The notes beneath the pieces are model-generated. The model did not search any database. It had not been told where the DNA came from and was given only the letters and a program-made list of their open reading frames with translations. From Polytrichum commune (lineage: Eukaryota; Streptophyta; Polytrichopsida; Polytrichales; Polytrichaceae): a stretch of 60,000 nt of DNA. This document shows, one piece after another, positions 1 to 13,141 of the stretch. The DNA lies in the NCBI GenBank assembly GCA_950295325.1, contig OX485806.1:10480001-10540000 (forward strand), given 5' to 3'. A program made the position numbers and the translations under genes. The stretch's first letter is position 1, and each line of letters begins with the position of its first letter.

Positions 1-229
1 CTGCGCCAATTGGGATCCCTCCTTCCGCAAGGCCTAATCGTGCCTCTGCGATGGCAACTTGTAGCATCGCCTCGTAATCTATCGGTGCTGCCATTTTCGG
101 ACGAAACCCCAAACTCAGTTGCATCAGAATTCATCAGGAAAAATACTGGAGTACAACTTGACGTGTGCAGTCAGATCATTGACATTTGAATTCGTAGACT
201 GCTGCTCTATCATGGTACGCAAGGGTACG

Positions 230-1090
230 CATGGCCTACTTTGACATCATAGATGCACAAAATTGTGATTCTCCGTGCAATTATGGAAGGAATACGACAC
301 CAGGCAAGGGGCAAAGCACACCCTAGGAATCTACCAGAATGACAACGCTCCTGTCAAATTATTAGTGTCGAAATTATTGAATGTTTCAGTAGCTTACCTT
401 TATGATCTGCTCCATCAACATCAGTATCCATCCTTGGACCGGTCCTACTTGAATTTGAAGGAGTAAGCGACTGAGCATGGCCTACTTTGACATCATCTGC
501 ACAAATTGTGATTCTCTGTGCAATTATAATAGGAGTTTCATCCCAGGCAAGGGCAACGCATGACACTCTTGGAATCTACCAGAATGACAACGCTTCCATC
601 AAACTTTTGGTTTCAAAATCATTGAAAGTTCCAGGAGCTTTACCTTTATGATGTGCTCCATCAACATGGGAATCCATCTTTTGCGCTGGTCCTACTACTT
701 TGAATCTCTCAATTTCAGTATAAGTTCGATTGATGAAGCAGTAAGATGATCCTCGGGCTTTCCAACTGCATACAGTTTGATTGAATTTGAAGAATCGAGC
801 AACTTAGCATGACCTACTTTGACATCACCTGCACAAGATTGTGATTCACTGTGAAGTTATCGAAGGACTTCCACGCCCTTGACACTCAGAGCGCCAACGC
901 TACCAAACTATTCGTCTCCAAATCATTAAATATTTCAGTGCCTTACCTTTATGAGATTCTGCTCCATCAACATGAGAGACCATTCTTGCGCTTTCTGAAT
1001 TTTCAGTATATAGTCCAATTACTGCGTACTATGTTAAGTAACATCCTCAAGATTGAAGAAGGTATTTTAATAGAAAGTGGAAATTAACTT
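230..1090 (+). repeat. Three diverged tandem repeats
   Basis: A block beginning CATGGCCTACTTTGACATCA recurs at about 230, 476 and (as CATGACCTACTTTGACATCA) 808, each followed by a match to TGCACAA.ATTGTGATTC. Later in each copy comes a stretch that can be read as a similar peptide (VSKLLNVSVAYLYDLLHQH in copy 1, VSKSLNISVPYLYEILLHQH in copy 3); copy 2 is frame-broken. Spacing is about 246 and 332 bp. The peptide-level similarity suggests the unit may descend from a coding exon, but I do not recognise the protein and no open frame spans a whole unit. Best read as an old local triplication. Confidence 0.6.
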
Positions 1091-2897
1091 CTTGAAATGA
1101 GCAGCAGTGACGACGAAACAGTAAGATGGTGGTTTAGGGTTTACAATTTGGACACACGGTGACTTGAATATAAAGATTTGAGCGACTGAGTACTTTACGA
1201 TCAACTTTACAAAAATATGATTTGTGGGAAGCAATCATAGGTTGCTAGTCGCATCCTAAACCTGCTAAACCTCTTTTGATGTAATTTTGAATCCGTTGAA
1301 TGTTGAAGGAACACTTTTCTAAGTAAACATAGATAATCCCAATTGATAGTCAACGATTTGCCGTTACGTTTGACTATTCTTAAAGTATGCCACCCACTTT
1401 CTCTTCATTTGGATGACAGGTAAAATTTAGGAAGTTCATTTTACCCTACAATGATTGAACAAACATCATGACTGGACAAAACCTTCATGGATGTATGGAC
1501 AGTCAAGATTTTGGGTTGACTTTGTGAAATCCTGATTTTAATACCTGTTTAATCCTTGATACTGATGATCATTCCTATGAGCAAAGAACACAATGAGATA
1601 AATTGGACAACTTTGGGCAAGGGCGTTATGATATGATTGGCTTCAACATTCACTTTGATTTTGTGATTTGAACATCCCAGATTAAACTCTCAAGATATAA
1701 TCACAATACACTGAAGTCAATCAGAACATTTTTACCATTCATCAACAAGATTACTAATTAGGATCCCATTTTCCAATCACTCATCTCATAACAATCTTTG
1801 TACAAAATGGTGACCTCCAGATGTCACATACTTTCAGAAAACATACTTGCATGCTATTCTACTGGCCTACTTAAAATATTTCCATCCTATGTAGCACTAC
1901 CATATGGCCTACAAGAAAGTTCAAAACTTGTTGTCTGTGTTCTATTGTACCTTATATATCACTAACCTTGAATACAAATAAATTAGTCCATCATCCTTCA
2001 TCATCTCCATGACTTGGCCCATCTCATAGCCTGCCCATTCATCTACCAATCACCTCATTGAGCAAGGCGTGTCCTGACAATGACAGAGAAATTGCATAAA
2101 TTTGTAGACTTTCAATCTCTAATTTTTCTTGATAATGATGGATAAGTAATGCATTGGATTCCATAATTCTACCAGACTAAAATTTGGGCACAGTAAAGTA
2201 CATATGAAACAAGAAACAAAAGAAATGCATGAGAGATACCATGCAATTTATGGCCATCTTGACATAGACTCAGCAATTGCTTGCTTGTTGATTGAGAAAA
2301 TTGTACATTTAATTGGCAAAGGCGCTCTTGATGGCAGCTCCCATCTTATTGTCTAATTAAAACAAGGCAACTTGAACAACTCTTAAATCCAACCTCGAGT
2401 ACAACCTTGATATTGGCTTAGGGTAATTAGATTGTTAAAGAGGATAGTTCAATGTACACAATGAATTGAGGTAAAGAGGTTTAATTCAAACAGTAGACTT
2501 TGTTAAGACACCTATGTTTGAATGGTTGAATAAGCAGCTATTTTCCTCGAACAAAAGTCAGAGATTATTCTAATTATCAATATAGCGGATCCTTGTTTGA
2601 GACAGACAAACAGTCATCACTCAACACGAACCACTTTATGAGCACCTATCCAACCATTTAAGATCATTGCAAACCTTAAAATTTGTGATTTATGTCTAAA
2701 TCACAAGCATGTTGGACAATCATGACTCAATTGCATTGGCCTCCTTGTGGATTTGCGTAACTTTTAGTTTGTGGTTTCCTGTCTAGCATAAGCATGTGAA
2801 TTCTTTAAAATGTTCATTATAGGCACACATTTACCTTATGCACACCATAGAGAAGGTTAAGAGTGACAGTTATTTACAGATTATACTGAGAATCCGG
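1091..2897. other. Intergenic, no gene seen
   Basis: AT-rich sequence downstream of the repeats and downstream of the deacetylase stop codon on the minus strand. Stops are frequent in all frames and I see no conserved protein motif, RNA gene or inverted repeat. Confidence 0.5.
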
Positions 2898-5800
2898 TCA
2901 TGCTCTTTTCATTGCACCAATTTGCACAAGTTCAGAGAGTGTGACGATTTTGTATCCACGCCTCTGAAGCTCTGGCAAGAGCATCTCCAACACCTATAAT
3001 CATCCAAAGAATTCATGTGAGCATGTAAAAACTGCTACAAATCAGCAAGACTGTCCTCCTAACGTACATGGACCTTATGCGGTCACGCTTCTTAATCGGA
3101 CACCTCTATTTGAGTGGTACATGGCAAGGTTTATAGTCAAAAACGGACACCAAAAAGACATGTTGTGATGAGATCAGCCTATGTGCTCAAAAAGATGGAC
3201 TTCATCCTAGGTTTAACAGTGCACACAGTGGGAAAGGTCTATTAGATCCCTTAAAGAGAAAAAAATCTTCATTTTGACCTCTTGAAACTTTGTTCTGAAA
3301 CTTGATTTAATAATCTGTGTGATTCATCGCAATTGCTGCCAAGATGAAACATTCCCAATTTGGACCAATGGCCAAAGATGTCTGTGGAGTTGGAAATGCC
3401 CATAATAGGGCCACATGCCTTACACCGTACCAATGCAATCAGGCATTCCACTATGGTGAAGGGGACGATTATGATCAGGTAATCTTCATTAGACTTAATT
3501 ACACAAAATCAGGTGATTAAACCTATTGATAATCGGTTTAAAGAATGCACTTCCTCGGTTTCAGTACCTCTGGGGTCTGCTTCCACTGTGCGGCCCGGTC
3601 ATGGAGTACAATGACTGCACCCGGATGCATCTGCAAGTGCAATCCATTTTGATCAACAAACTTCTTCCCATTCACAGAGAAGTAATCAAATTCCACAGAT
3701 GAATGAACTTAAGATTATTGATTGACTATAGAAAAATGTCATGTTTTTAAGGCAAGATGCTCTGCAAATTCACAAAGATCGCTTGGATGCGACAGGGATA
3801 GGACCTATAGATTTACAGCACTTCATTTATTATAACTTAAAACTTAATTTACAGGAATAGTTCCCGAACTTGATTCAATATTTAACTTAGAACTTGATTC
3901 ACAGGAATAGTTCCTGATAAAGATTTGAATAATAATACTTCAAAATCTCACAACCCTTGATTATAAGTGAATTGTGTAGAAGGGCTGGTAATGAAATAGC
4001 ATTCAGTCATTGCCATGTGTGGGCATGGTAATGACCGGTCATGTGTGGGCCCTTTCACATGATCCAATTTCAATTTTCTATGGTACGGCCTTTGGATGAG
4101 TTTCAAGGGCCCTCACAATGGTCACGGTCCTTGAAGTGGCCCTGATATTGACACTTCTCCTTTCGAATTATTAATTTTCTTGTAGGAAAACACCTTGCAA
4201 TTGTAAAATCTTTCTCATACCTCAATGCCAATAGATGCAATAACAGATTGAGAGTGTCAACGAACAAAAAGTTAAATCTTACCCGCCATAGCATGTTCTT
4301 CACAAGAAGCTTGGCTTGGTTTTGAAACATGTGGTCCATAGGATACAATGAACCCAATGCAATTTGATAGCCATGCTTTTCACATATATTTACAATTGAT
4401 GAGTTGTAGAATCCATGTCCCTGTTGCATGTCAAACGCATAATTTTTTAATAAAAACTAAAATCATGAACCATGTATTTAAGTCTAGTCCCACTACTAGT
4501 TGAAAGCTTTGAAGGTAAACTCACATAAAGATGAAGGGCAAAAGCTATCCTGCTTAATGAACCCATTTCTTCCCAAATTAGATAAGACCTAATTTGGAGA
4601 TAACAACTAGCTGGAAATCAAGATGGCTTTCTATAACCACATTGATTGAGAGAGTTTGAAGACACTGACCATTTCAATGCTTTTTGTTGTTTTATAGTAG
4701 AAAATTTTCCCTTCTTCGACTATGTGATCCTTAATGGGGTAAGTAAGCTATGTCAAAATTTCACTTGATTCTCTAGTGGGAGGGGGGATGTAGTTGATTA
4801 TCTCATAGGTGGATCCCAACTCCCTTCACAATTCTATCTCTAATTTCTCCATAGGTAGTGAACGACCCGATTCAAACCACTATCCTCTTTTCTTCAAAAC
4901 ATATCATAGTGTAGGATCAAGGCTTCCAACCTTGTCCAGACAATGTCAAGTTTGTTCTCCCAACCCTAAGAAGGCAAACCAATATGTTCTAAATGTCAAA
5001 CATGAACTCACTTACATGCAAGGTGAGACCTACACTTCATTAGACGAACATGCTTAAACTTCATTATACTTGATACTACACACGGCTCAAACAATCTTCT
5101 CTAAAAAAATCAGGTCCCAAACAAAGAGGTAGACTGTCCAACACATAGTTCGATAGCAATTGTCGAGAGGCTTGCAAAACTATCATATTGTGCTAAACTC
5201 TAGTCACACAATTTATACATCAAAACAACTTTCAAAAAATACCACATGATGATCCGGCATAAGAAATACTCTTACTTGGAGCACAAACAAGGAACTATAT
5301 CTTTGGTTAAGAATTGACCCAAATTTTGTTTTAAAAGAGCTTTGAAGAAAAAGGTGATTCCACCCTTCCATTTACACCATAAGAAGTAGTTGATCATTGC
5401 ATAAAATTACACACCTTAGGACTAAGCACCGGTGATTGTTTTATTCCACAAAATCAACTTCAAAATATTTTTACAAAAGGGAAATTTGGGTCCAAATGAA
5501 ATATTTACCCGAGTTTTAAAAATTGCCTCCAAATGATCCATGTGAGCCAATCACAAAGTTATTTAATTCAATGGCTAGTAGGGTTTTCCATCTTCATGGA
5601 CTACCAACATTATTCAAATGATCTCTAAATATGGCAAAAGAAACTCCATGGGGGACTATAGGACCATAACGCTAGGCACAATTTTTGGAAAGCTCTATGG
5701 CTCCATTCTTAAAATAATAATTAGTCGATGGGCGGAACTAAAAGGGGTCAAAGCAAGAGGACAAACAAGTTTTAGGGAAGGTAGATCTACTTTGAACCAC

Positions 5801-8800
5801 ATCTTTACATTATGCACTCTAATTGAGCAAGAAGTAAATAGTGTTGATGTCTCTATTCCTATTTTGTTGATTCCAAAAAAGCTTTAGACATGGTTCCACG
5901 TGACAAGCTTTGCAAGAGCCTCCAACAATTAGGCGTACCACTTCATTAACAACAAGTTGTAAAAGCCATCTATACCATAATTTATGCAAAAAAATTACGG
6001 TGACACACACAATGAAGTAATGTCTAGCATTGGTGTTAAACAAGGGTGTCCCCTTCCCCACACTATTTGGCTTATACATTGATGAACTTAAAACTAGCTT
6101 AAACAAGATCGACGGGGAGTCTCCATGTTTATTTAACACGGTGGTTGTCATTCTTCTTATGTTGACAATGTTGTTCTACTCTCTAAATCATGAGCATGCT
6201 TGCAAAGACTTTTGAACAAGCTCTATGAGTTTTGCACTTCCTTTGATCTTCATGTCAATTTACTTAAGGCCAAAATAATTGTCTTTAGCCGCAACAAAAG
6301 GACATCAAAGCATGAGGCATTTTGCCTAGGCAAGAACCAAATCGAGATAACCCAAAAACATAAATACCTTGGGATTGATTTCTATTCGCATGGTTACTTT
6401 GAGCCATCAAATTAAAGGGAATGAATTGCAGGTATGAAAAGTTTAATGGCCACCCTAAGAGAAGTAGTAATTGGAGTCACATGTTGGGAACTCAATTCCC
6501 ATCTATTCAAGGCTTTGGTGCTACCAACTTTCACATATGGCACTGAAAATTGGGGAGGTGATTTGAAAAACTCTCACTGGAAGATGTTCGAGAAGGGTAT
6601 AAAGATACATGATGTCTCACATCAAGGTGCATTCTTTAATAACCTACCATATTTTGCTGGCCAAATTTGGAGAGCTTACCATGGAATTATATGTTCTTAA
6701 GATAGCTATAGATTATCAACAACGGCTTACCCACTTATCCTCTCTTGGTTAGTCAATCAAACAACCTTATTCTTTTAACACCTTGCTGAACAAGGATTTT
6801 TACCTAGCACAAATCGACAACCATGTGGAAGGCATCATGGGGTCTATCTCATGTGGAAACCCAAGACAATCCAACACCATGAAGAATCAAATTTAATGAT
6901 CTCAAGGAGGCTTTTCTTGCTAAAGAATGAAACCCTTTCTATCTCTCAGGGAAGAAACTAGATTACCTCCACCTCAAGGATTTTCTCAAATATGAATGTG
7001 GATTGTACTTGACACCACCACAACACAGGTCATTGCCGCTTATAGCACCTCGAACCATAGACTTGCCATTGAATTAAACTGTGGTTGACTGTTCCTAGCT
7101 CTAGAGATAATAGATTATGCCACTTTTGCTCCCCATAATGTAGTTGAAACTAAGGCACACTTTGTATAGGAGTTGTCCCCTATATAACTCCATTAGGGAT
7201 AAGTTTCAATCAATTTTTGAAAATGTAATCTCGAGTCTTTCTTTTCATTGAACCATCAAGCCGATATTAGCCTCTATCTCACACAGGCTACCGCACTCTG
7301 CCACTCTAGAGAATTTGCTAGTTTGACACCAACCTCATGTACTTTTAGTCCCATAAGCCTTTTGGCTTCCTAGACACTAATATCATTTTCAATTCATTTC
7401 ATTTCATAATGTTCTATGAATGAGAAAAAATTACTTCCGCAACTACATTCTTCTGAGTGGCTAATATTGTAGCATAACATTTTATTGTGTGCGCATGTGC
7501 AAGTGTTCAAAATAAAACTTACAGGTCGAAACCACTTCAATGTTTTGCCTCTTGAGTCCTGCCTGAAGTACGACTTGATGCATTTATCAGCTTCTACAAG
7601 TTGGTCTTCAAATTCTTTCTTCACACACACAAAAGAACAAGTCTTGGGGCTTCAACATGTCTGTTCATCAGCACTTGGACTACAAAATGATGTCAAGGTG
7701 CCCACCAATCAGTTTCATTGACACTTTCAATTATTAGATTAGACTCTTTGAAGTTTTTATCATCTCTTGAGCCAAACACTCTCAGGAAACATAACACTTG
7801 TACAAATCAGGCAAAAGATGGACTTTGATACATATTGAAAAATTCTAAGGGGAGAAACATACCTTAGAAAGGCGCCAGCTAGGCACATCAGCCATCGTGT
7901 GATTTCCCACCTCATGTCCTGTTCACAATAAATTCCTTCTTTGCCAATCAGCTTCTGATCAAAGCTCTACATTTGCTTTTTCATTTTCAAAAGCCAAGTC
8001 CAATCAAAACCTATGCACTTTGGAGTATATGCGATTCGGAAGGAAGTGACAATTCATGGATGGGTAGAACAGCACCATCATCATATATGTGCTCCACAAG
8101 ATCAGGGCACCTATTCATGTGGTTACCAATGATGAACCATGTCGCCTTGCTGTTGTTCTTCCTCAAGATGTGCAGCAACTAAAGAGCACATCCAAACATC
8201 CTACTTTTGTTACCAAATCCTCACAACTTCTTAAGTAGCACACCATGCAAGAAAGGATACACACTTACATATGTTCTTTCTCATTGTCCATTCACATGAG
8301 TGATTTTCAATCACAAAGCACTTTTTTTATGGAACATCTTGCTTTTCGCCAACCTGTGCTTCAATCTCCTCTCGCGATTCTAAGTTGGAGGATCTTTTAA
8401 GATGGTACCTAGATGATCATTCCTATAGTACCATCTTAAATGATCATATAGGTCCCTTCAATTACATCCACTATTCAACCTATAATAGTTAACAAATTTT
8501 TGAGCATGTCATCCAATCCTTTTGGTGTCCGTTCTTAGATCCACATCTACCCACACACCACTCAAATATAGGTGTTTGATAACATACAAGAGCAAGATTC
8601 ATCAACCAGGGTGGGGGAGTACATGTGGAGTGATGTTTGATTGCGGCCCATCATCAAGGGTCAGGGCAACATATTTTTCTGCACCAAAACATGACCATAT
8701 TATACACAACACTCAGCAGATCACCATTGACATACATTCCACAAAAACCCATGTCGTCTCGGATCCTTGAGGGGTTAGACAAAGGTCCTAATTGTTATTT

Positions 8801-9030
8801 ATTCATTCTCAGCATTGGTAAAACTCAGTCACATGTAACTGTTAATTTACATACTAGTTATCATACAAATCAACATTTACTTGAGGGACCCTAAACAGAT
8901 CTCTTTGTCAACGTAAGCATCCAAAAGAAAAAGATAGAGAAAATACATACCCTTCATGGGTATATAGTAGATGATGTGAGGCTGAAGTTTTTGTATCCAC
9001 CGCACAAGCCAAAGTGGATGACATAGGATC
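2898..9030 (-). CDS. Polysaccharide (chitin) deacetylase, NodB family, 8 exons, 5' end missing
   Basis: Carbohydrate esterase family 4 enzyme, which hydrolyses N-acetyl (or O-acetyl) groups on chitin-like polysaccharides. Exons on the minus strand, 5' to 3': 9030-8951, 8678-8623, 8178-8076, 7918-7863, 7618-7523, 4420-4283, 3630-3568, 2993-2898. All junctions are GT-AG, phases match at every join, and together they give 228 residues and a stop. Visible motifs in order are IIYYIPM, KYVALTLDDGP (the T-x-D-D motif), KATWFIIGNH, GHEVGNHTMADVPSW, KWFRPGHGFY (the R-x-P motif), HGYQIALGSLYP, and HPGAVIVLHD (the L-H-D motif). In motif 2 the usual second His is Asp (H-T-M-A-D), which may weaken metal binding or mark a subfamily. 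The first listed exon starts in mid-codon, so at least one upstream exon, probably with a signal or anchor, lies beyond 9030 and was not found. The 3.1-kb intron at 4421-7522 contains a LINE. No frameshift is seen, so the gene may be functional. Confidence 0.85.
3088..3160 (-). repeat. Dispersed repeat, copy 1
   Basis: Read on the minus strand this contains CTTTTTGGTGTCCGTTTTTG and CTCAAATAGAGGTGTCCGAT. Both match the repeat at 8428-8610, and parts match copies at 17420, 20504 and 41575. It lies in an intron of the deacetylase gene. Family unknown. Confidence 0.45.
5618..7260 (+). mobile_element. Degenerate LINE (non-LTR retrotransposon) reverse-transcriptase remnant
   Basis: Broken frames give recognisable non-LTR reverse-transcriptase pieces: GDYRTITLGTIFGKLYGSIL and GQTSFREGRSTLNHIFTL near 5650-5820; a palm segment at 5880-6170 with SIGVKQGCPLP followed by a YVDN-type active site; HKYLGIDF near 6360; and LPTFTYGTENWGGDL near 6520-6560. 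Around 7090-7190 a Cys-His tail follows, with LCHFC and a later H...C. At least four frameshifts or stops separate the pieces, so it is dead. It sits on the strand opposite the deacetylase, within that gene's largest intron. The 5' end is unclear, and 4800-5617 may also belong to it. No target duplication or poly-A was identified. Confidence 0.8.
8428..8610 (+). repeat. Dispersed repeat, copy 2
   Basis: Contains ATGATCATATAGGTCCC, TTTTTGAGCA, CCTTTTGGTGTCCGTTCTTA and CACTCAAATATAGGTGTTTG. The same blocks in the same order recur at 20504-20620, and the last block recurs at 17420 and 41575. It lies between deacetylase exons; its 3' end abuts the TLDDGP exon at 8623-8678. Confidence 0.5.
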
Positions 9031-9880
9031 CTGTCGGACACAAAATTTACAAAGCAACCTCGTTTTTGAGCTTCAGTGAGGTCCGAGGTCTTATGGTTCA
9101 ACTACATTATACAACTATAAGTTTCAAAGTGCGCTTGCAGCAAGTGATTCCACAATAGCATCATACAAGTAAGATATATATAACCAAAACCAACACTAAT
9201 GTAACATGGTCATACATTTAGGGACTTTAAATGTATGACAATAGTATACAGAGTTGGTATTGGGTATGCCTACCTTGCTGATAGAACATTTAATACAAGC
9301 CACACCTTATAGACAATCCAGGAAGGAATACCAAAAGTATTTGAATGAATACATAAACCAAATTTTTATTTTTATTTTTATTCTTGCATTATTTTTGCAT
9401 GAGTAAGAAATGTGGAGACCTCTAGCTTCAAGTATCCACAACAATTGAAGACATTGAAACGGAAGTTGCTTCACAACTCCTAATAATCTAAATCTAAATT
9501 CCTCCATGATGTACATGAGTTCATAGAAAAAATTAGACCCTTCCAAGTCCTGAATGAAATGCAAAGCATATTCTGAAAACTAGGACCCTTAACCCGAAGG
9601 AGGAGTCCAGCAAGGAAACTCTAGATCTTTTTGAAACTTCTCTTATCAACAAATTTCACTGCATTTACTGCAATCAAGTTTCATATATGGACAGTTTTAG
9701 GGGGTCCAAATGTGAGATGGGGAATGTTTACATGGAGGCACCAGAAGCAGAGAAAAAGACAACCTCGCATTGCTTGTCAGTTCATTAAGCATTAGGACTG
9801 CGGAGAGGAAGGGCCACTTGCTGGTGAGCTATAATTTACATGTGGATAGTTGCATGTAACGAGTAGGGAGAATTACTCCC
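9031..9880. other. Upstream of deacetylase exons, unassigned
   Basis: The missing 5' exon or exons of the deacetylase should lie here or further right. A minus-strand open stretch at about 9307-9564 has no recognisable motif and ends in low-complexity Lys/Ile codons from a TTTTTATTTTTA run, so I do not call it an exon. Confidence 0.4.
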
Positions 9881-10660
9881 AAGTAGGTTAGTCACCGCAA
9901 CACTTAGGTGCTTGAGAAATGGAAGGCAGTTTATGTGCACATACAAAACAAAAGCATCCTTCTTCAAGAGGACTTCTCCTTTGCACTTGTGAAATCACAC
10001 ATTTGCACTTGAACTACGTGTCCTAGGAATACTTCACTAATGTCATGACACGGATCCCTTGACTTTCGTCCATTTCCTAATTCTTTTTGGCATGGGAGTG
10101 GGGTACTAGTGCTAATGAGCCACATTTCGATACATGAAACCCAACCAACAAATGGAAGGTGATCGCCAAGTAGGTTAGTCACTGCAACATTTAGATGGTT
10201 GAGAAATGGAAGGTGGGTGTGTGCATGCATGAGAGAGCAACCTTCTTGACTTCTCCTTAGCACTCGTGCCATCACACATTTGCACTTGAACAAGGTGTCC
10301 GGGGAATACTTCCCTTATGTCCTGACACGGATCCATGATTTCCTTCCATTTCCTAATTCTTTTTGGCATGGGAGAGGGATACTATTGCTAATGAAACAAG
10401 TTTCAAGACATGAAACCCAACCAACAAAGGTGATGGCCAAGTAGGTTAGTCACCGCAATCCACCATAACGCAACACTTAGATGCTTGAGAAATGGAAGGT
10501 GGTTGTGTGTGCAAGCATAAGAGAACAAACTTCGTCAAGAGGACTTCTCCTTTGCACTTATGCAATCACAAGTTTGCACAAGTTTGCATTTGAGCATAAA
10601 TTGCACTACTTACGCATTTCTATCATGACATGGGTCCCATGATTTTCTCCCGTTTGCTAA
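9881..10660 (+). repeat. Three-copy tandem repeat, about 280-bp unit
   Basis: Units begin with AAGTAGGTTAGTCAC at 9881, 10168 and 10439, giving periods of 287 and 271 bp. Each contains CTTGAGAAATGGAAGG or a close variant and GACTTCTCCTT; copies 1 and 2 also share TTTCCTAATTCTTTTTGGCA. The third copy decays by about 10660. Open frames on the minus strand here arise from the repeat and overlap each other, so none is called as a gene. Confidence 0.85.
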
Positions 10661-13141
10661 ATATTTGTGAGGGGGCTCTACTGGTTATGGATCAAATACT
10701 TCAGGAAATTTCTGGCACCTCAAACAGCAGAAGAAAATCAAAGAGAATCAAAGGGCTTACCCGAGACCAACAGCAACGCCACCGGACACAAGCAACCCTG
10801 CCGATGCTACGCCCACAGCCATCGCCACGCCCATCATAGCTTCACTCCTTAATCCCAATGCCCTTGAGCTAATCTTTGTGCACCCCAAACCCTTCTTCCG
10901 CCTTTGCCCGGAATACCTCTCAGGAAAAAAACCATGGTTGCAATTCCGAGTTGGGCAAACCCATAATGAAGAAGACAAAGTTATCCCCTTTCCCTGGTTT
11001 TGAGCAACACTACTTTGATTCCTTCCACCGAAACCCTGAACCCTGAACCCTAATCCCAAGCCCTTGTGTCTTGGCCTCCAATGAAATTCAAAGACTCTCT
11101 GCATGGGATCGAGAGAGAAATTAACTCAGGAACATGACTATCAATCCAATGTCTAGTGCATTGTGATACTATGCAACAATTACTCGTTGGAACGCCATGG
11201 CTGGAAGCGATCCTTAACCCCAATGCCCCCGACCTAATCTGTGACCCTAAACCCTAGTGTCTGTGCGCCAAAAACATTTCAGGACCTCCATGCATGCAAT
11301 TCCGGGACAGACAAACCCACAATGATAACGAAGATGCAGATGGAGACGAAGATGAAGACAAAGACGAAGACGACTAATAAATTAAGCATAAATCTCGTCG
11401 AGGAGGAGGCTTCTCATGCGGCCACGTCACCAATTCGTTTTAGGGTTAGGGTTCCGGAACGTCTCCTCTTTTAAACTTCCCCGGAGCGATGGAGGTGGCG
11501 ATGGGTCGCCACTGACATCGCACAAAACATTGCGATGCTGCTGCACCCGAGCACAATCTAACGATTACGTCATTCCAGATAGCTTGCAAAGGAATTTCAC
11601 AAAGAAACGGAATTTTCGGACGAAAGGGGACTTTGAATTTGCTCTTTCGAGCGACAGATCGGGTTTCATTGCACGCCTTCTGGTGACAGGTGATTCCTCC
11701 GCTTACAGGAAGATAGTGTTTCTTTTCCCGTTGTGTGTGAACTGGATGTCTTCGAATTCGAGGACTCTTGAATTCGGGATCAGGGGTTGGAATGGAAAGA
11801 TGCTGATCGTGGCGTTTTTCAACGATTTTGTAAGCGTATCGAATGAAATGGAATGGAAGATTCGAGAGTCGGCGTAAAGAGAGATTTATCGCTGCCTCTT
11901 GAATCGTGCAGTGAAGTGTCAAATTTATCGCAAGAGCGCGTTGCAGTGAAGTGTGCTAGCGAGGCAGAACTTATATGTCAAAATGTAAGGGCACATCCAG
12001 CTTTAAGCTTCCTGAGCAAGTTTGTACATGAGAAGCACAGAGTGAAGTGGTTCATTCAAAATTTAGACCATCCTTGAGCTTTCCGCATCGATTACTCGAC
12101 CATAGTAAACTTCTGATGTGGTAGGGGATTATGATAGTGCACATCTAAATTTACTCTTTGTTCAAGTCAAAGGCCTGGATGTCGTTATCATGTCGTCTAG
12201 TCGAAATCTATCTTCCATTTCCTGGTGCTGGAAAATTGGACATTGAGCTCCAGGATCTTGAAAATTTGTAGCCTGGCAACTAGTTTGATAAATGTGTGTT
12301 CATTGTACTGAACCTGTAAAGAGCTATGTCTTTTCAATATCAGCTCGTAATCGATTTGTAATCGAGGATGAACCTCGACAGGACTTTCCTCTGCATTGGA
12401 AGAAGAGAAAAATATATACTCTGAACGTGCGCTGTGCACTTGCAATTGCTCCTCAGTTCATGTGGTGCAGCGTATTTACTCCTGCTTTAGAGGTTACATA
12501 CATTCAGTCTGTCAAATTAGAATCATCACACGTATTGCACTTTTAACAGTTAAACGCTGTCGCATTTTCGTACGAGAGTATTTATTTCTCAGTCGCCTAG
12601 ACACTTGCGATCCCTACGAAAGAACCTTCACGGCCCCATTCCTTTATTCGACATTGACTTCTTCCTTTGCTGGACTTTAAATTTCCAATACTTCAATCGT
12701 CTTTTCATTAAGCCCTTCTGTGCTTCTTTTTATGCATATGTCTACCTGCACGCACCAAGTTTTATGTGCATAATTGGTCAGATCTTCTCTGTTTTGTTTG
12801 TTTGCTTGCAGATCTTCTGATCTCATACCTGCCAGGATGTTGATGACTTTCACTAGTCCTTTATTCTGATATCGTCATTTTCGGCTTCAGAAAGTCTGCT
12901 AGAATCGTCTTCCTAATGCTTCATTCTTATTTGTGATGATGCCTCAGAATACTACTACTTCCCAACGGCTATCTCCTGCGCCTTCAACTATATGCCTTTG
13001 TTCAGCACAAAAGATTGTGGAGCTTTGGAATGGACGAATTTAATGTCTGTGTGAGTTTAGACACGAAGGAAGCACACTCCAGCCAAAATAGTTGACAAGA
13101 GGGACAGCAGGAATAAACTTGAACTTGAACAAACGAGGGCA
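10661..13141 (+). other. Probable promoter / 5' untranslated region of the kinesin gene
   Basis: Mixed-composition DNA upstream of the kinesin start codon. It has telomere-motif-like boxes (CCCTGAACCCTGAACCCTAA near 11034-11055, CCCTAAACCCTAG near 11246-11258, TTAGGGTTAGGG near 11440-11452), short motifs common near plant promoters. Overlapping open frames occur on both strands at about 11416-11922. Neither encodes a recognisable domain, so I leave them uncalled; transcribed leader sequence with an intron is the simplest reading. Confidence 0.3.

Noticed and set aside
4809-5057. 82-residue plus-strand frame upstream of the LINE
   Set aside because: No reverse-transcriptase or endonuclease motif; may be LINE-derived but cannot be supported.
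11416-11922. Overlapping 153- and 158-residue frames on opposite strands
   Set aside because: Neither has a recognisable domain or good splice context; GC-richer promoter-like sequence gives such frames by chance.
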